A stretch of DNA of 64,000 bases from Hymenobacter sediminicola (GCF_014250515.1 NZ_CP060202.1:679001-743000); one strand, 5' to 3'; positions 40,988 to 50,625 are shown, numbered from the stretch's first letter. Translations and numbers: made by a program. Notes: generated from the sequence alone by a model not told the origin.

Positions 40988-41914
40988 ATGTATCCATCCG
41001 CATTTCGCCGCCTCACGTTCCTTTGGCTGTTGTGTATACCATTTCTGGGTTTGTTTTCTTGCTCAAAAGAGGTGTACAATCAGCGCGTTATGTTCCGGCT
41101 GGACGATGCGGTAAAAGGCATGGATACCACCAAGCTGCGCCGCGTTGTGAACCGAGTAAACCGGAATTACACGATCCAGCCGAACGATTTTCTAGCGGTA
41201 CGGGTGTATACCAACAACGGCGAGCGGATAATTGACCCCAATGGGGAACTACAGTTTGGTTCACCTCCCGGAGGCGCATCGTTGCCCAGCGCCGGAAACC
41301 GCAATGCCGGCGCTGTACAAAGCAGTGCCTCTTCCGGCACCGGTCAGGGAGCAGGCCAAACGGCTAACTTCTCTGAGTTCCTTGTGCAGACCGATGGATA
41401 CGTTACGCTTCCGTTGATCAATCGTGTAAGGCTGAGCGGCTACACGCTGCTGCAGGCAGACAGTGTACTCCAGATTAAATACAGTGAATTCTACAAAGGA
41501 GTCTTCGTCACGACTCGGGTGACGAATAACCGGGTAATTGTGCTGGGCTCACCGGGCGGAAGAATAGTGCCGCTTACGAACGATAACATGAACCTGCTGG
41601 AAGTGCTGGCCGCCGCTGGCGGTGTAGATGGCGCGAGCGGCGCTGGTGCGGCAACCTTGTACCGTTCTGGAGGTAAGGTATCTAACATCCGCATCATCCG
41701 TGGAGATTTAAAGAACCCACAGATTGAACAGGTAGACCTAACAACTATTAATGGGATGCGCCGTGCTAATCTGCAAATGGAGCCAAATGATATTGTATAC
41801 ATTGAGCCCATTCGACGTCCTTTCATTGATGGGCTAAACGATGCGGCTCCTCTGCTGGGCCTTGCCGGGCTTTTCCTGACCAGCATCAGCCTTATTATAA
41901 GCCTTACGCGGTAA
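40988..41914 (+). CDS. Polysaccharide export outer-membrane lipoprotein (Wza-like)
   Basis: A 308-residue lipoprotein: hydrophobic signal and lipobox FLGLFSCSKE (Cys near 25). It then has a poly-export domain (NYTIQPNDFLAVRVYTNNGE, FLVQTDGYVTLPLINRVRLS) and an SLBB-type repeat (VIVLGSPGGRIVPLTNDNMN to LEVLAAAGGVDGASGAGAAT), followed by a C-terminal helix (LNDAAPLLGLAGLFLTSISL). It forms the outer-membrane exit for capsule or exopolysaccharide. The start at 40988 is the ATG that opens the signal peptide. It heads an operon with the autokinase. Confidence 0.9.
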   Translation: MYPSAFRRLTFLWLLCIPFLGLFSCSKEVYNQRVMFRLDDAVKGMDTTKLRRVVNRVNRNYTIQPNDFLAVRVYTNNGERIIDPNGELQFGSPPGGASLPSAGNRNAGAVQSSASSGTGQGAGQTANFSEFLVQTDGYVTLPLINRVRLSGYTLLQADSVLQIKYSEFYKGVFVTTRVTNNRVIVLGSPGGRIVPLTNDNMNLLEVLAAAGGVDGASGAGAATLYRSGGKVSNIRIIRGDLKNPQIEQVDLTTINGMRRANLQMEPNDIVYIEPIRRPFIDGLNDAAPLLGLAGLFLTSISLIISLTR

Positions 41915-41964
41915 TCAGCGTAGGTGCATTTTGTTTTTCTGAGCAGAACTCCTGATATCTTTAA

Positions 41965-44442
41965 ATGGCCGTTAACGAAAACGCCGAGCTGGAAGAGTTG
42001 ATCCGAAATGCTACTGGTTCCGGTGGAGTAAGCACTGTGCCCACAGACGCAGAGGCTGCAGACGAAGGAGGTGGACTTGATTTTGATACGCTGCTGCTGG
42101 TTGCCCGGCGGAGTCTGCTTTGGCTGTTGCTGCTGATTGGGCTGGGCCTTACAGGTTCGTGGTTGTTTTTGCGCTACACCAAACCGATATACAAGTCTTC
42201 GTCGCTGCTGAAGATTGATGAGAAAACGGAAGCTGGCGCGCTGGGATTAGGTGGGGCGCTGGGCGAAACAGCTGGTGGCCGGCAAAACATCAGCAAGCTT
42301 TCAGGAGAAGTAGAGTTGATAAAATCCAATATTATCTACCGCCGCCTGAAAGACTCCCTGGACCTCGATGTAAACTACTACGCCGAAGGGACTGTACTCG
42401 AAAGTGAGCTGTATGGTGTTTCACCGTTTCGGGTGGAGTACGGAGGAGACATTCTTTTCAATACAAAGTTCGGCCTCAGCTTTACAAGCCCGACACGCTT
42501 TCGGCTTTCCTACTTGCAGGCCGGGCAGGAGCAAACGGGCGAGTATTCTATTGGTGAGCCTTTTCGGATTGGCGGCATGACGCTACGCATCCGTACTACG
42601 CCAACGATGGATGCTTCCGCGCTTGACCGTACGTTTCACTTCATCATTAACGACGAAGGCGCTATCAACAGCTACCTCGACCGGAACCTGCTGGTGGAGA
42701 TAGTAAATCCTGACGCCAACACAATCCAGATTTCCTTCCAGGATTTCACACCTAGTAAAGCCCGCGCTATCGTCAATAAGATAGACACGGTATACCTGCA
42801 GGAAAAGATTGCGCAGAAGCAAGCCGCTACCGCGCAAACCCTGCAGTTTTTGGATCAACAGCTGACGGAAAACAGGCAGAACCTAGCAGTTGCAGAAGAG
42901 AACCTCCAGAGTTTTGCGCGTCAGAACAAGACGTATGATGTCAAAGCTACTATCGGTGACCTTACTGCCCGGCTGGAAAAGCAGGAAGAAGAGCGGCTGA
43001 AGCTGGCAGAGAAGATTCGGTTGCTAAACGAAGTGGCCGCCCTGGCTGAGCAAGGCGCCATTACTGCCCGGGAAGATATGACGGTAGAGCAGAGCATTCC
43101 GGCACTGGCTACCATCGACAACCCTCAGCTAGCACAGCAGCTGACCGAATTGAACGGATTGCAATGGAATCTGCGCCGTCTTTCTCGCTCCTATAAGGAA
43201 ACGACCGAGGCTGTACAGCAGCAGCGGGAAGCGTTGAATTACGTGAAAGGTAATTTGCGCCGTACGCTTCGGCAAAGCCGAGAGCTGCTCTCTAGCCAGC
43301 TGGCCGCATTAGACCGCCAACGCAATTCTTTCACTTCAGAATTGCAAACCTTACCGCAAAAAGCCACCGAACTGGCCCGGCTCACGCGCCCATTGGAACT
43401 GTACGAGAAATCGTATCTGATGCTGATGGACAAGAAAGTGGAGTTCAACATTGCCAAAGCCGGCACTACGCCCGACTTCCAGATTCTGTCGCCGGCGAGT
43501 ATGCCAAACGTGCCTATTTCACCCGTGCGGCTTATGGTATATGCCATTGGGCTGGCGAGCGGTATCGTGCTGGGCCTGTCGCTGATGGCAGTGCGCTACT
43601 TTATGCACAACACCGTCACTAGTGTGCGCGAACTAGAGCGTGCGACGCAGGCTTCCGTACTGGGCGTGATTCCTACCTACGATAAGGAAAAGATGGCCGT
43701 CTCGAAGCTGGTGGTGGACAAGAACCCCAAGTCAGCTATTTCGGAGTCTATACGTTCCATTCGGACCAATCTGGACTTTATCAGCTCAGCCAAAAAGAAG
43801 CGGCTGATTTCGGTTACTTCTACCATTTCGGGCGAAGGGAAAACGTTCGTCTCAGTAAATCTGGGAGGCATTATTGCGCTGTCGGAGCAACGTGTAGTGA
43901 TTCTGGACCTGGACATGCGCAAACCCAAAGTCAACTTGGCTTTTGGAGCGGAGAATGTGAAAGGAATAAGCACCATCCTAATTGAAAAGCACACCATTCA
44001 GGAGTGCATTCAGCATACGTCCATCCCGACCCTGGACTTTATTTCGGCCGGGCCCACACCACCTAACCCATCAGAGCTGATCCTGGGGGCCAAGTTCGAT
44101 GAGATGCTGGCCGAGCTGCACAAAACCTACGACGTGATTCTGATTGACACGCCGCCTGTTGGTTTGGTGACGGATGGTATCCTTATCATGCGCAAGGCTG
44201 ACATTCCGATTTATATCGTGCGGGCCAACTACTCCAAGAAGGCTTTCCTTAAGAACATCAACAAGCTGATGCGGGCCAACAACTTTACCCGGCTCAGCAC
44301 CATCCTCAACGATGCTACTTCCAGCGGTATGTATGGCTATGGTTACGGCTATGGCTATGGCTATGGCTATGGGCAGGGCTACTACGAGGAAACGAAGCCG
44401 ACTGAGAGTGCCATTACCCGCCTGCGTAAGCGGTTTTCTTAG
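41965..44442 (+). CDS. Polysaccharide co-polymerase/tyrosine autokinase (Wzc-like)
   Basis: An 825-residue inner-membrane protein. TM1 (about 47-68) and TM2 (about 515-540) bracket a large periplasmic Wzz/coiled-coil domain. The cytoplasmic BY-kinase domain follows: Walker A STISGEGKTF, Walker A' VVILDLDMRKPKVN and Walker B YDVILIDTPPVG. The C-terminus has an extraordinary Tyr-Gly run (YGYGYGYG..., about 788-805) then YYEETKPTE, the tyrosine cluster that is autophosphorylated in trans. It controls chain length and export of surface polysaccharide with the Wza-like lipoprotein upstream and the phosphatase downstream. Confidence 0.92.
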   Translation: MAVNENAELEELIRNATGSGGVSTVPTDAEAADEGGGLDFDTLLLVARRSLLWLLLLIGLGLTGSWLFLRYTKPIYKSSSLLKIDEKTEAGALGLGGALGETAGGRQNISKLSGEVELIKSNIIYRRLKDSLDLDVNYYAEGTVLESELYGVSPFRVEYGGDILFNTKFGLSFTSPTRFRLSYLQAGQEQTGEYSIGEPFRIGGMTLRIRTTPTMDASALDRTFHFIINDEGAINSYLDRNLLVEIVNPDANTIQISFQDFTPSKARAIVNKIDTVYLQEKIAQKQAATAQTLQFLDQQLTENRQNLAVAEENLQSFARQNKTYDVKATIGDLTARLEKQEEERLKLAEKIRLLNEVAALAEQGAITAREDMTVEQSIPALATIDNPQLAQQLTELNGLQWNLRRLSRSYKETTEAVQQQREALNYVKGNLRRTLRQSRELLSSQLAALDRQRNSFTSELQTLPQKATELARLTRPLELYEKSYLMLMDKKVEFNIAKAGTTPDFQILSPASMPNVPISPVRLMVYAIGLASGIVLGLSLMAVRYFMHNTVTSVRELERATQASVLGVIPTYDKEKMAVSKLVVDKNPKSAISESIRSIRTNLDFISSAKKKRLISVTSTISGEGKTFVSVNLGGIIALSEQRVVILDLDMRKPKVNLAFGAENVKGISTILIEKHTIQECIQHTSIPTLDFISAGPTPPNPSELILGAKFDEMLAELHKTYDVILIDTPPVGLVTDGILIMRKADIPIYIVRANYSKKAFLKNINKLMRANNFTRLSTILNDATSSGMYGYGYGYGYGYGYGQGYYEETKPTESAITRLRKRFS

Positions 44443-44456
44443 GCATAGCGGGTAAC

Positions 44457-45227
44457 ATGGCCTCCTTTTTCCAGAAGCTTTTCGGCAGTAAGGTTGCACA
44501 GACTGCTTTGCCAGCAGACGCCCTAGCAGTGCTGGGAGCCGATATGCATTCCCATTTGCTGCCTGGGCTTGATGATGGGGCCGAAACGGTAGAACATTCT
44601 CTGGAGCTGCTGCGCGAGTTACGCGCCTTGGGCTACCGGAAACTGATTATGACGCCCCACCTCATGGGCGACTTCTACAAAAATACCCCGGAGGGCATCC
44701 GAGGCGCCTTACACCACTTGCAGCGAGTAGCGACGGAGGCCGGAATTACGGATGTGCAGCTGGAATGTGCGGCGGAGTACTACCTCGACGAATGGTTTGG
44801 CCCCCGTCTGGACCGGGGCGACGAACTACTCACGTTCGGCGGCGACAAGCGCTACCTGCTGTTTGAAACGAGCTACATCAACGAGCCTTTCAATCTGGCA
44901 GAAACTGTGTTTCGGCTGCAAAGCATGGGTTACCAGCCAGTGCTGGCGCACCCGGAGCGCTACACGTATTTCTACGGCCGCTTCGATGACCTTGTAAAGG
45001 TCCGGGAGAATGGCGCGCTGCTCCAGTTGAATCTTAACTCTCTGGCAGGCTACTATTCTTCCGGTGCCGAAAAGGTGGCCGAGAAGCTCATCGATGCCGG
45101 TTTGGTAGATCTGGTCGGGACAGATGCGCACAATCTTAAGCACACATCCACGCTGCGCGACAAGGCTCTGCCCACTGAGTATATGCGCAAGTTGCTGGCG
45201 CTTCCGCTGCTGAACAATACGTTGTAA
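44457..45227 (+). CDS. PHP-type tyrosine phosphatase (CpsB/CapC/YwqE family)
   Basis: A 256-residue metal-dependent phosphatase. The PHP signature DMHSHLLPGLDDGAET gives the first metal ligands. It continues with LIMTPHLMGDFYKN, AAEYYLDEWF, VLAHPERYTYF and GTDAHNLKHTS. It dephosphorylates BY-kinase tyrosine clusters; its partner is clearly the kinase whose stop is 14 bases upstream. Confidence 0.92.
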   Translation: MASFFQKLFGSKVAQTALPADALAVLGADMHSHLLPGLDDGAETVEHSLELLRELRALGYRKLIMTPHLMGDFYKNTPEGIRGALHHLQRVATEAGITDVQLECAAEYYLDEWFGPRLDRGDELLTFGGDKRYLLFETSYINEPFNLAETVFRLQSMGYQPVLAHPERYTYFYGRFDDLVKVRENGALLQLNLNSLAGYYSSGAEKVAEKLIDAGLVDLVGTDAHNLKHTSTLRDKALPTEYMRKLLALPLLNNTL

Positions 45228-45264
45228 ATAATTCCAGCTACTCAGGCTGCAACTGGCTCCTAAT

Positions 45265-46272
45265 ATGATCTTCGTCACTGGTGGTAGCGGCCTTGTAGGA
45301 GGTTTCCTGATTCCGGCGCTGGTGGCGCGGGGGCTGCCAGTGCGTGCTCTCTACCGCCGCCAGATACCGGTGCTGGAGGGCGCCGACGTGGTAGAATGGG
45401 TGGAAGGTGACCTGCGCGATACGACATTGCTGAGCACTGCACTGAAAGGTGTAACGCACGTTTTTCATTGCGCCGGACTGGTGTCGTATGCTCCGCAGGA
45501 TGAGGAAGCCTTGCTGCAGGTGAACGTAGAAGGTACTGCCGCCATAGTGGATGCTAGCCTGGATCGGCCCGGCATCCGACTCTGTCAGGTGTCGTCGGTG
45601 GCGGCGCTGGGCGGGGGGGCAGCACAAGCCCGCGAACAGGCTGGGCCTGATGTGCTGCAGGTGCTTGATGAGAATACCAAGTGGGACCTAGGCGCCGAGC
45701 ACGGGGCGTATGCTACTTCAAAATACCTCGCCGAACTGGAAGTGTGGCGGGGCATATCAGAAGGACTGCAGGCAGTGATGGTGTGTCCCTCCGTAATTCT
45801 GGGGCCCGCAGATTGGGAGCGGAGCAGCACCCGGCTGTTTCGGTATGCTTGGGAGCAACACCGCTTCTACACACCCGGCAGCATCAATGTGGTAGATGTG
45901 CGCGATGTAGTGGCCATGATGCTGCGCCTCACCTTGGAACTTGACGTATCCGGGGAACGGTATGTGTTAAGCGGCGGCAGCCTCCTGCTTAGTGAGTTTC
46001 TAAGCCGCGCCGCAGCGTGCTTTGGCCGCAAGCCACCTACCGTATCGGTGCCGGATTGGGCCGCGGAAGGCATCTGGCGCCTGGAGCACGCTCGCTCGGT
46101 ACTGACCGGTGCCCGGCCTCTCATTACCAAGGATACAGCCCGCGCCGGCCGCCATCCAGTGCTGTACCGCGCCGAAAAGGTGCAGCAGGACACCGGACTT
46201 GCCTTTCGGCCTGTGCCGGAAACCATAGAATGGTGCTGCCGGGAACTGATGCAAAAACAGGCAAAGAAATAA
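45265..46272 (+). CDS. NAD(P)-dependent epimerase/reductase, extended SDR
   Basis: A 335-residue extended short-chain dehydrogenase. Rossmann motif TGGSGLVGG at 5-13, an active-site YATSKYLAE (Tyr/Lys pair, about 150-158) and a substrate-binding C-terminal half. Its substrate is not evident; the place just after the phosphatase gene suggests a sugar-nucleotide or lipid-linked step, but a DFR-like reductase role is equally possible. Confidence 0.8.
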   Translation: MIFVTGGSGLVGGFLIPALVARGLPVRALYRRQIPVLEGADVVEWVEGDLRDTTLLSTALKGVTHVFHCAGLVSYAPQDEEALLQVNVEGTAAIVDASLDRPGIRLCQVSSVAALGGGAAQAREQAGPDVLQVLDENTKWDLGAEHGAYATSKYLAELEVWRGISEGLQAVMVCPSVILGPADWERSSTRLFRYAWEQHRFYTPGSINVVDVRDVVAMMLRLTLELDVSGERYVLSGGSLLLSEFLSRAAACFGRKPPTVSVPDWAAEGIWRLEHARSVLTGARPLITKDTARAGRHPVLYRAEKVQQDTGLAFRPVPETIEWCCRELMQKQAKK

Positions 46273-46470
46273 GGCGCGGAATTGGGAATAGGTCCGCAAA
46301 AACGCTTCATTGCCCGTCGCCTTTCCTGGCATCTGCCACTACCTGAACCCGCAGGTCTTCGGTGTGGTTGTTGTATATTAGACCATATACCTGCCTAGGG
46401 CAGATATAAAGTGAAGTAAGCCCATCGGGGCTGCCGTTTTGACGGTGTACCGGTACTTGATTGTAGCTGC

Positions 46471-47874
46471 ATGAGAATGAATGAAAATTTTGAGGACCGG
46501 GATGAAGTGCTGGACACTGTGCGCCGTTTTGAGCGGATGGTAGCCCAGAACGAGCCTGTCTTTTTCGACTTGGCCGATTTTGAGAATATTATCGACCATT
46601 ATACCACCAACACGCAGTATGACAAGGCGCTACAAGCCTGTGAAGCTGCTATTGCCCAATATCCGTTCAGCACGGAACTGCTGATTGACCGCTCGCAGGT
46701 GCTGGCCATGAAAGGCGAGTACACGGCTGCCAGCACCCAGATTGAAAACGTAGCCGAACTGGACCCCGACAACCCAGACGTAGCCGTAACGCGCGGCATT
46801 ATTGCCACCCAAAAAGGTGAATTCGCGGAGGCTGTAGCGTTTTTCCTGCAGGCCGCCGAACGGGCGCCAGACCGCGACGACATCTACTTCAACCTGGGGT
46901 TGGCCTACCAAAGCTGGCAGAAATTCAAGAGCGCGGCCAAATACTATAAGAAAAGCCTGCGTCTCAATTCCGACAATGATGTGGCCGTTCAGGAGCTACT
47001 TTACTGTCTGGAAGTGAGTGAGCGACTCGAGGAAAACCTACCATTCTTCCAGCGCTTCACCGACGATGACCCGTACTCGGCGGTGGCGTGGTACAACCTG
47101 GGGCAGGCGCATTTTCGCCTCAACCAGCCGGAAAAGGCTATTGCGGCCTTCGAGTATGCCATCCTCATCGACGCCAAGTTCTACGAGGCGCACGCCTACC
47201 TGGCCAGCACCTATGTGACGCAGGAAAAATACCGGGAGGCCATTGCGGAATTTGAGGTAAGCTACCCAGAGGGGGAGCCCAGCCCAGAGGCGCTGTGCAA
47301 CATCGGAGAGTGCCACGAGAAGCTCCGCGAATGGGATTCGGCCCGCCGTTTCTACCAGAAATCCATCGACTTGGAGCCGGAGATGGATGAGGCGTGGTTT
47401 GGTATCGGCATCATTCTCAATGAGCAGGAACGCTTCTTCGAGGCTATCCACTTCTTCCGCAAGGCAGTAGGCATCTATGCCGAGAGCGTTGAATACTGGT
47501 TGGCATTGGCAGCCGCTGAGTACCAGGTGGGCAACATTGTAAGTGCCTTAGAGGCCTATGAAAAGGCCACGGAAGTAGCCCCTGATAGTAAGGATGCCTG
47601 GCTAAACTGGAGCATCTTGCTGTATGAGCAGGGAAATTTTGAGGGTGCCATCGACCTGATGCGCAATGCCGTGGAGGTACAGCCTATGGAGGCTGAGTTA
47701 CACTACCGGCTGTGCGCTTATTTGCTGGCTGCCGGCCGCTACCGCGAGGCATACGAGACACTGGAAAACGCCCTGACGCTGGATTTCGACAAGCACCGAC
47801 TGCTGTTCGAGTACTTCCCGGAACTGGAGTCGCAGAAGGCACTGGCTCGGTTGATTGATCAGTATCGGAAATAA
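46471..47874 (+). CDS. TPR-repeat protein
   Basis: A 467-residue soluble protein made almost wholly of tetratricopeptide repeats (about 11-12 repeats, for example YFNLGLAYQSWQKFKSAAKY, WYNLGQAHFRLNQPEKAIAA, WLNWSILLYEQGNFEGAIDL). It has no signal peptide and no catalytic domain, so it is a protein-protein scaffold. Start ATG at 46471; a second ATG lies two codons later. Confidence 0.88.
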   Translation: MRMNENFEDRDEVLDTVRRFERMVAQNEPVFFDLADFENIIDHYTTNTQYDKALQACEAAIAQYPFSTELLIDRSQVLAMKGEYTAASTQIENVAELDPDNPDVAVTRGIIATQKGEFAEAVAFFLQAAERAPDRDDIYFNLGLAYQSWQKFKSAAKYYKKSLRLNSDNDVAVQELLYCLEVSERLEENLPFFQRFTDDDPYSAVAWYNLGQAHFRLNQPEKAIAAFEYAILIDAKFYEAHAYLASTYVTQEKYREAIAEFEVSYPEGEPSPEALCNIGECHEKLREWDSARRFYQKSIDLEPEMDEAWFGIGIILNEQERFFEAIHFFRKAVGIYAESVEYWLALAAAEYQVGNIVSALEAYEKATEVAPDSKDAWLNWSILLYEQGNFEGAIDLMRNAVEVQPMEAELHYRLCAYLLAAGRYREAYETLENALTLDFDKHRLLFEYFPELESQKALARLIDQYRK

Positions 47875-47879
47875 AGGCT

Positions 47880-47917
47880 GCGGGCCGAACCACTCACTGG
47901 TTCGGCCCGCTTCTTTT
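47880..47917 (+). terminator. Terminator after the TPR gene
   Basis: GCGGGCCGAACCA (47880-47892) pairs perfectly with TGGTTCGGCCCGC (47898-47910), followed by a T-rich tail. Confidence 0.9.
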
Positions 47918-48021
47918 CGGCGGTAGGCTTTCTGGATTTCGGGCGTACTTTTACGCCCGTTGTTTTTTCGGGAACTGCCGGCCCCGCCGGTTCGCTCCCC
48001 AGCCTCCCAAGACCCTACAGA

Positions 48022-48855
48022 ATGAATTACAACCTCACGCAGCTACCTGAGCGCACCGAAAAACCCCGCGAGCAAGGCTTTACCATGGTAATGGACAAAG
48101 GCCTGAGCGTACGCGAAGTGGAAGATTTCCTGGAAGTAGGCGCGCCTTACACCGACATTGTGAAGCTGGGCTGGGCCACGTCCTTCGTAACGCCTAACCT
48201 CAAGCGTAAGCTGGCGGCCTACAAAGAGGCTGGCATTCCGGTGTACTTCGGGGGCACGTTGTTCGAGGCCTTCATCATTCGTAACCAGTTCGACGATTAC
48301 CGCCGCCTACTGGAGGAGTATGAGATGGAATACGCCGAAGTATCTGACGGCTCTATTGATCTGGTGCACGACAAAAAGCTCGAATACATCCAGACGCTGG
48401 CCAAGGACGTGAAAGTGCTAAGCGAAGTGGGCTCGAAGGATGCGGAGAAGATTATCCCGCCCTACAAGTGGATTTCGCAGATGAAAACGGAGCTGGAAGC
48501 CGGCGCCATAAAGGTGATTGGCGAAGCCCGTGAGGCTGGTAACGTAGGCCTGTTCCGCAGCACTGGCGAGGTTCGCTCAGGTCTGGTAGAAGAAATCCTG
48601 ACCCAGATTCCGTTCGAGAAAATTCTGTGGGAAGCTCCTCAGAAAGCCCAGCAGGTGTGGTTCATCAAGCTGCTTGGAGCCAACGTGAACCTGGGCAACA
48701 TTGCGCCCAATGAAATTGTGAGCCTGGAAACCATCCGCTTGGGCCTGCGTGGCGACACGTTCACGCACTTCCTCGATATGGACAACGTGGATGAAATGTT
48801 CCGCCCCGAGGTGAAGACGCCTGGCAAACCTGGCACGTCCATGCCACGCGGCTAA
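48022..48855 (+). CDS. Phosphosulfolactate synthase-like (ComA family)
   Basis: A 277-residue TIM-barrel protein of the (2R)-phospho-3-sulfolactate synthase family, which adds sulfite to phosphoenolpyruvate. Family traits: MVMDKGLSVREVEDFLE, DIVKLGWATSFVTPNLKRKL, PVYFGGTLFEAFIIRNQFDD, EVSDGSIDL and KVLSEVGSKDAEKIIPPYKW. In archaea it starts coenzyme M synthesis. In Bacteroidota it cannot serve that purpose; a link to sulfolactate or cysteate for sulfonolipids is possible. It is a single gene with its own terminator. Confidence 0.87.
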   Translation: MNYNLTQLPERTEKPREQGFTMVMDKGLSVREVEDFLEVGAPYTDIVKLGWATSFVTPNLKRKLAAYKEAGIPVYFGGTLFEAFIIRNQFDDYRRLLEEYEMEYAEVSDGSIDLVHDKKLEYIQTLAKDVKVLSEVGSKDAEKIIPPYKWISQMKTELEAGAIKVIGEAREAGNVGLFRSTGEVRSGLVEEILTQIPFEKILWEAPQKAQQVWFIKLLGANVNLGNIAPNEIVSLETIRLGLRGDTFTHFLDMDNVDEMFRPEVKTPGKPGTSMPRG

Positions 48856-48870
48856 CCGTTCACATACTTT

Positions 48871-48909
48871 AAAAAAAAGGGCTGTACAGATAGTGTATGG
48901 CCCTTTTTT
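48871..48909 (+). terminator. Terminator after the ComA-like gene
   Basis: A8-GGGC (48871-48882), a 17-base loop, then GCCC (48900-48903) and T6. Confidence 0.75.
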
Positions 48910-48929
48910 ACGTTCTTACCTTATCTAAT

Positions 48930-49871
48930 ATGCCCAATCTATATTCTCCGTGCCGCACGGGCTGTTTGGCGCTGCTATTGTTACTGGCCCTGTCTGGGGC
49001 CGCACTGGGGCAAACTCAGGCTGCGCCCGATACTGCTTCTTACAATAAGACCAAAACGCTGCTGTGGCGAATCTCGGGAGCGGGCCTGCCGGGCCCTTCC
49101 TATGTTTTCGGAACAATGCACGTGCTATGCCCCGATGATGCCATAGTGCCGCCCGAAATGGAGGCGGCATTCCTGAGTAGCGGGCAACTCGTGCTGGAAC
49201 TGGACCTGGACGATCCGGCAATGGGAAAGCAGTTCCGGCGGGCGGCCCAGTTACCCTGGCCCAACTCTCTGCGCCGCCTCATGAAGCCACGCGACTTCAA
49301 GGTCGTGAAGAAGTTTTTCCGCCAGCAGCTTCACCAATCAATTCTGCCCTATGTGCTGGTAAAACCCGCTCTTACGGAAGCACTGGTATACAGCGCGGCC
49401 CTGCCCTGCACGCCTGTGAGCTACGAAGGAAAGTTTTTGGAGCTGGCCAAAGCGCAGCAGAAGGAAGTGTTGGGTCTGGAAACGATAGAACAGCAACTGG
49501 TGTCGATGCAGCAGGTACCGTACCGCAAGCAGGCCGCCGACCTGGTAGAGGCCATACGCACCTACGACAGCATTCCCCAGCTCATGCAGCACCTCGTCGC
49601 CACGTACCGTGGCCGGGATGTGGACGAACTGTATCGGTTATCGGTTGACCCCAAGTATGGTTCTGAGAATGATGAGCCGGCCGAACTGCAGGCCCGTAAC
49701 CAAGACTGGATTCCAAAAATGAGTACCTGGATGAAAAGCAAGCCCACCTTCTTTGCTGTGGGAGCAGCACACCTAGGAGGCAGCACCGGCGTGCTGCAGT
49801 TGCTGCGCCAACAAGGCTACCGGATAGAGCCCGTATTGCTTCCCACTACTTCAGCGAAATCGGCAGAATAG
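48930..49871 (+). CDS. TraB/GumN family protein
   Basis: A 313-residue secreted protein with a signal peptide (CLALLLLLALSGAALG). TraB/GumN features: LLWRISGAGLPGPSYVFGTM with the GT motif, HVLCPDDAIVPPEMEAAFLS, LVLELDL, a helical middle and the C-terminal FFAVGAAHLGGSTGVLQLLR with the GAAHL signature. The family is related to Tiki-type metalloproteases and its bacterial role is unsettled. The ATG at 48930 starts the signal peptide. Confidence 0.88.
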   Translation: MPNLYSPCRTGCLALLLLLALSGAALGQTQAAPDTASYNKTKTLLWRISGAGLPGPSYVFGTMHVLCPDDAIVPPEMEAAFLSSGQLVLELDLDDPAMGKQFRRAAQLPWPNSLRRLMKPRDFKVVKKFFRQQLHQSILPYVLVKPALTEALVYSAALPCTPVSYEGKFLELAKAQQKEVLGLETIEQQLVSMQQVPYRKQAADLVEAIRTYDSIPQLMQHLVATYRGRDVDELYRLSVDPKYGSENDEPAELQARNQDWIPKMSTWMKSKPTFFAVGAAHLGGSTGVLQLLRQQGYRIEPVLLPTTSAKSAE

Positions 49872-49985
49872 GCCAGAATGAATACCGGACGAAGCTGAAA
49901 AGCGAGGGTTGAGAGCAAGTAGCTCTGCGAATAGCTGCGGCGAAATGTGCATCTTTCGGCGGGTACTTTTTCGTTTGTTGCTGCT

Positions 49986-50570
49986 ATGCTCACCTTTCAG
50001 TTTACACCGTTTCCGGAGTTGCGTACGGCGCGCCTGTTGCTACGGCCTCTGTGCCATACCGATGCCCCTGCTCTGCTGATTCAGCGTTCCGACCCGCGGG
50101 TTATGCGCTACATCGACCGGGAACCGGACCATACCGTGGAGGAGAGCCTAGCCCTGATCCGGAAGGTAGAGCAGGCCGCCGCCGACAACACCGGCATCAC
50201 CTGGGCAATGGTGCGGCCAGAGCAGGAAGATGTGCTGCTAGGCACGCTGGGGTTCTGGCGCCTTATACCCGAGCACCACCGCGCCGAAATAGGCTACGGC
50301 CTGCACCCCGACTACTGGCAGCAGGGCCTGATGCATGAGGCGCTAGAAGCGGTACTACATTTTGGATTTCATACCATGCAGCTGCACAGTGTGGAGGCCA
50401 ACGTAAATCCGCAAAACACAGCCTCTATGGCACTGCTCGCAAAGCACGGATTTGTGCGCGAAGCCTACTTCCACGAAGACTATTATTTCCGGGGCCAGTT
50501 TCTGGATTCCGCCATTTATTCGCTGCTGACGCCGTTGCGGATGGCGAACAAGACTACCGCCCAGGTGTAA
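49986..50570 (+). CDS. RimJ/RimL-type GNAT acetyltransferase
   Basis: A 194-residue GNAT enzyme: LRTARLLLRPLCHTDAPALL at the N-terminus, ITWAMVRPEQEDVLLGTLGF, AEIGYGLHPDYWQQGLMHEA (acetyl-CoA loop) and NTASMALLAKHGFVREAYF. It is similar to ribosomal-protein N-acetyltransferases, but the substrate is not deducible. The start at 49986 is the ATG directly before the domain; a GTG-initiated extension at 49947 has no family similarity. Confidence 0.88.
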   Translation: MLTFQFTPFPELRTARLLLRPLCHTDAPALLIQRSDPRVMRYIDREPDHTVEESLALIRKVEQAAADNTGITWAMVRPEQEDVLLGTLGFWRLIPEHHRAEIGYGLHPDYWQQGLMHEALEAVLHFGFHTMQLHSVEANVNPQNTASMALLAKHGFVREAYFHEDYYFRGQFLDSAIYSLLTPLRMANKTTAQV

Positions 50571-50625
50571 CCATATCCGGTTGATAGAGTAGGAAGATAG
50601 TTCTGAATCTGTCTTACTGTCTGAT

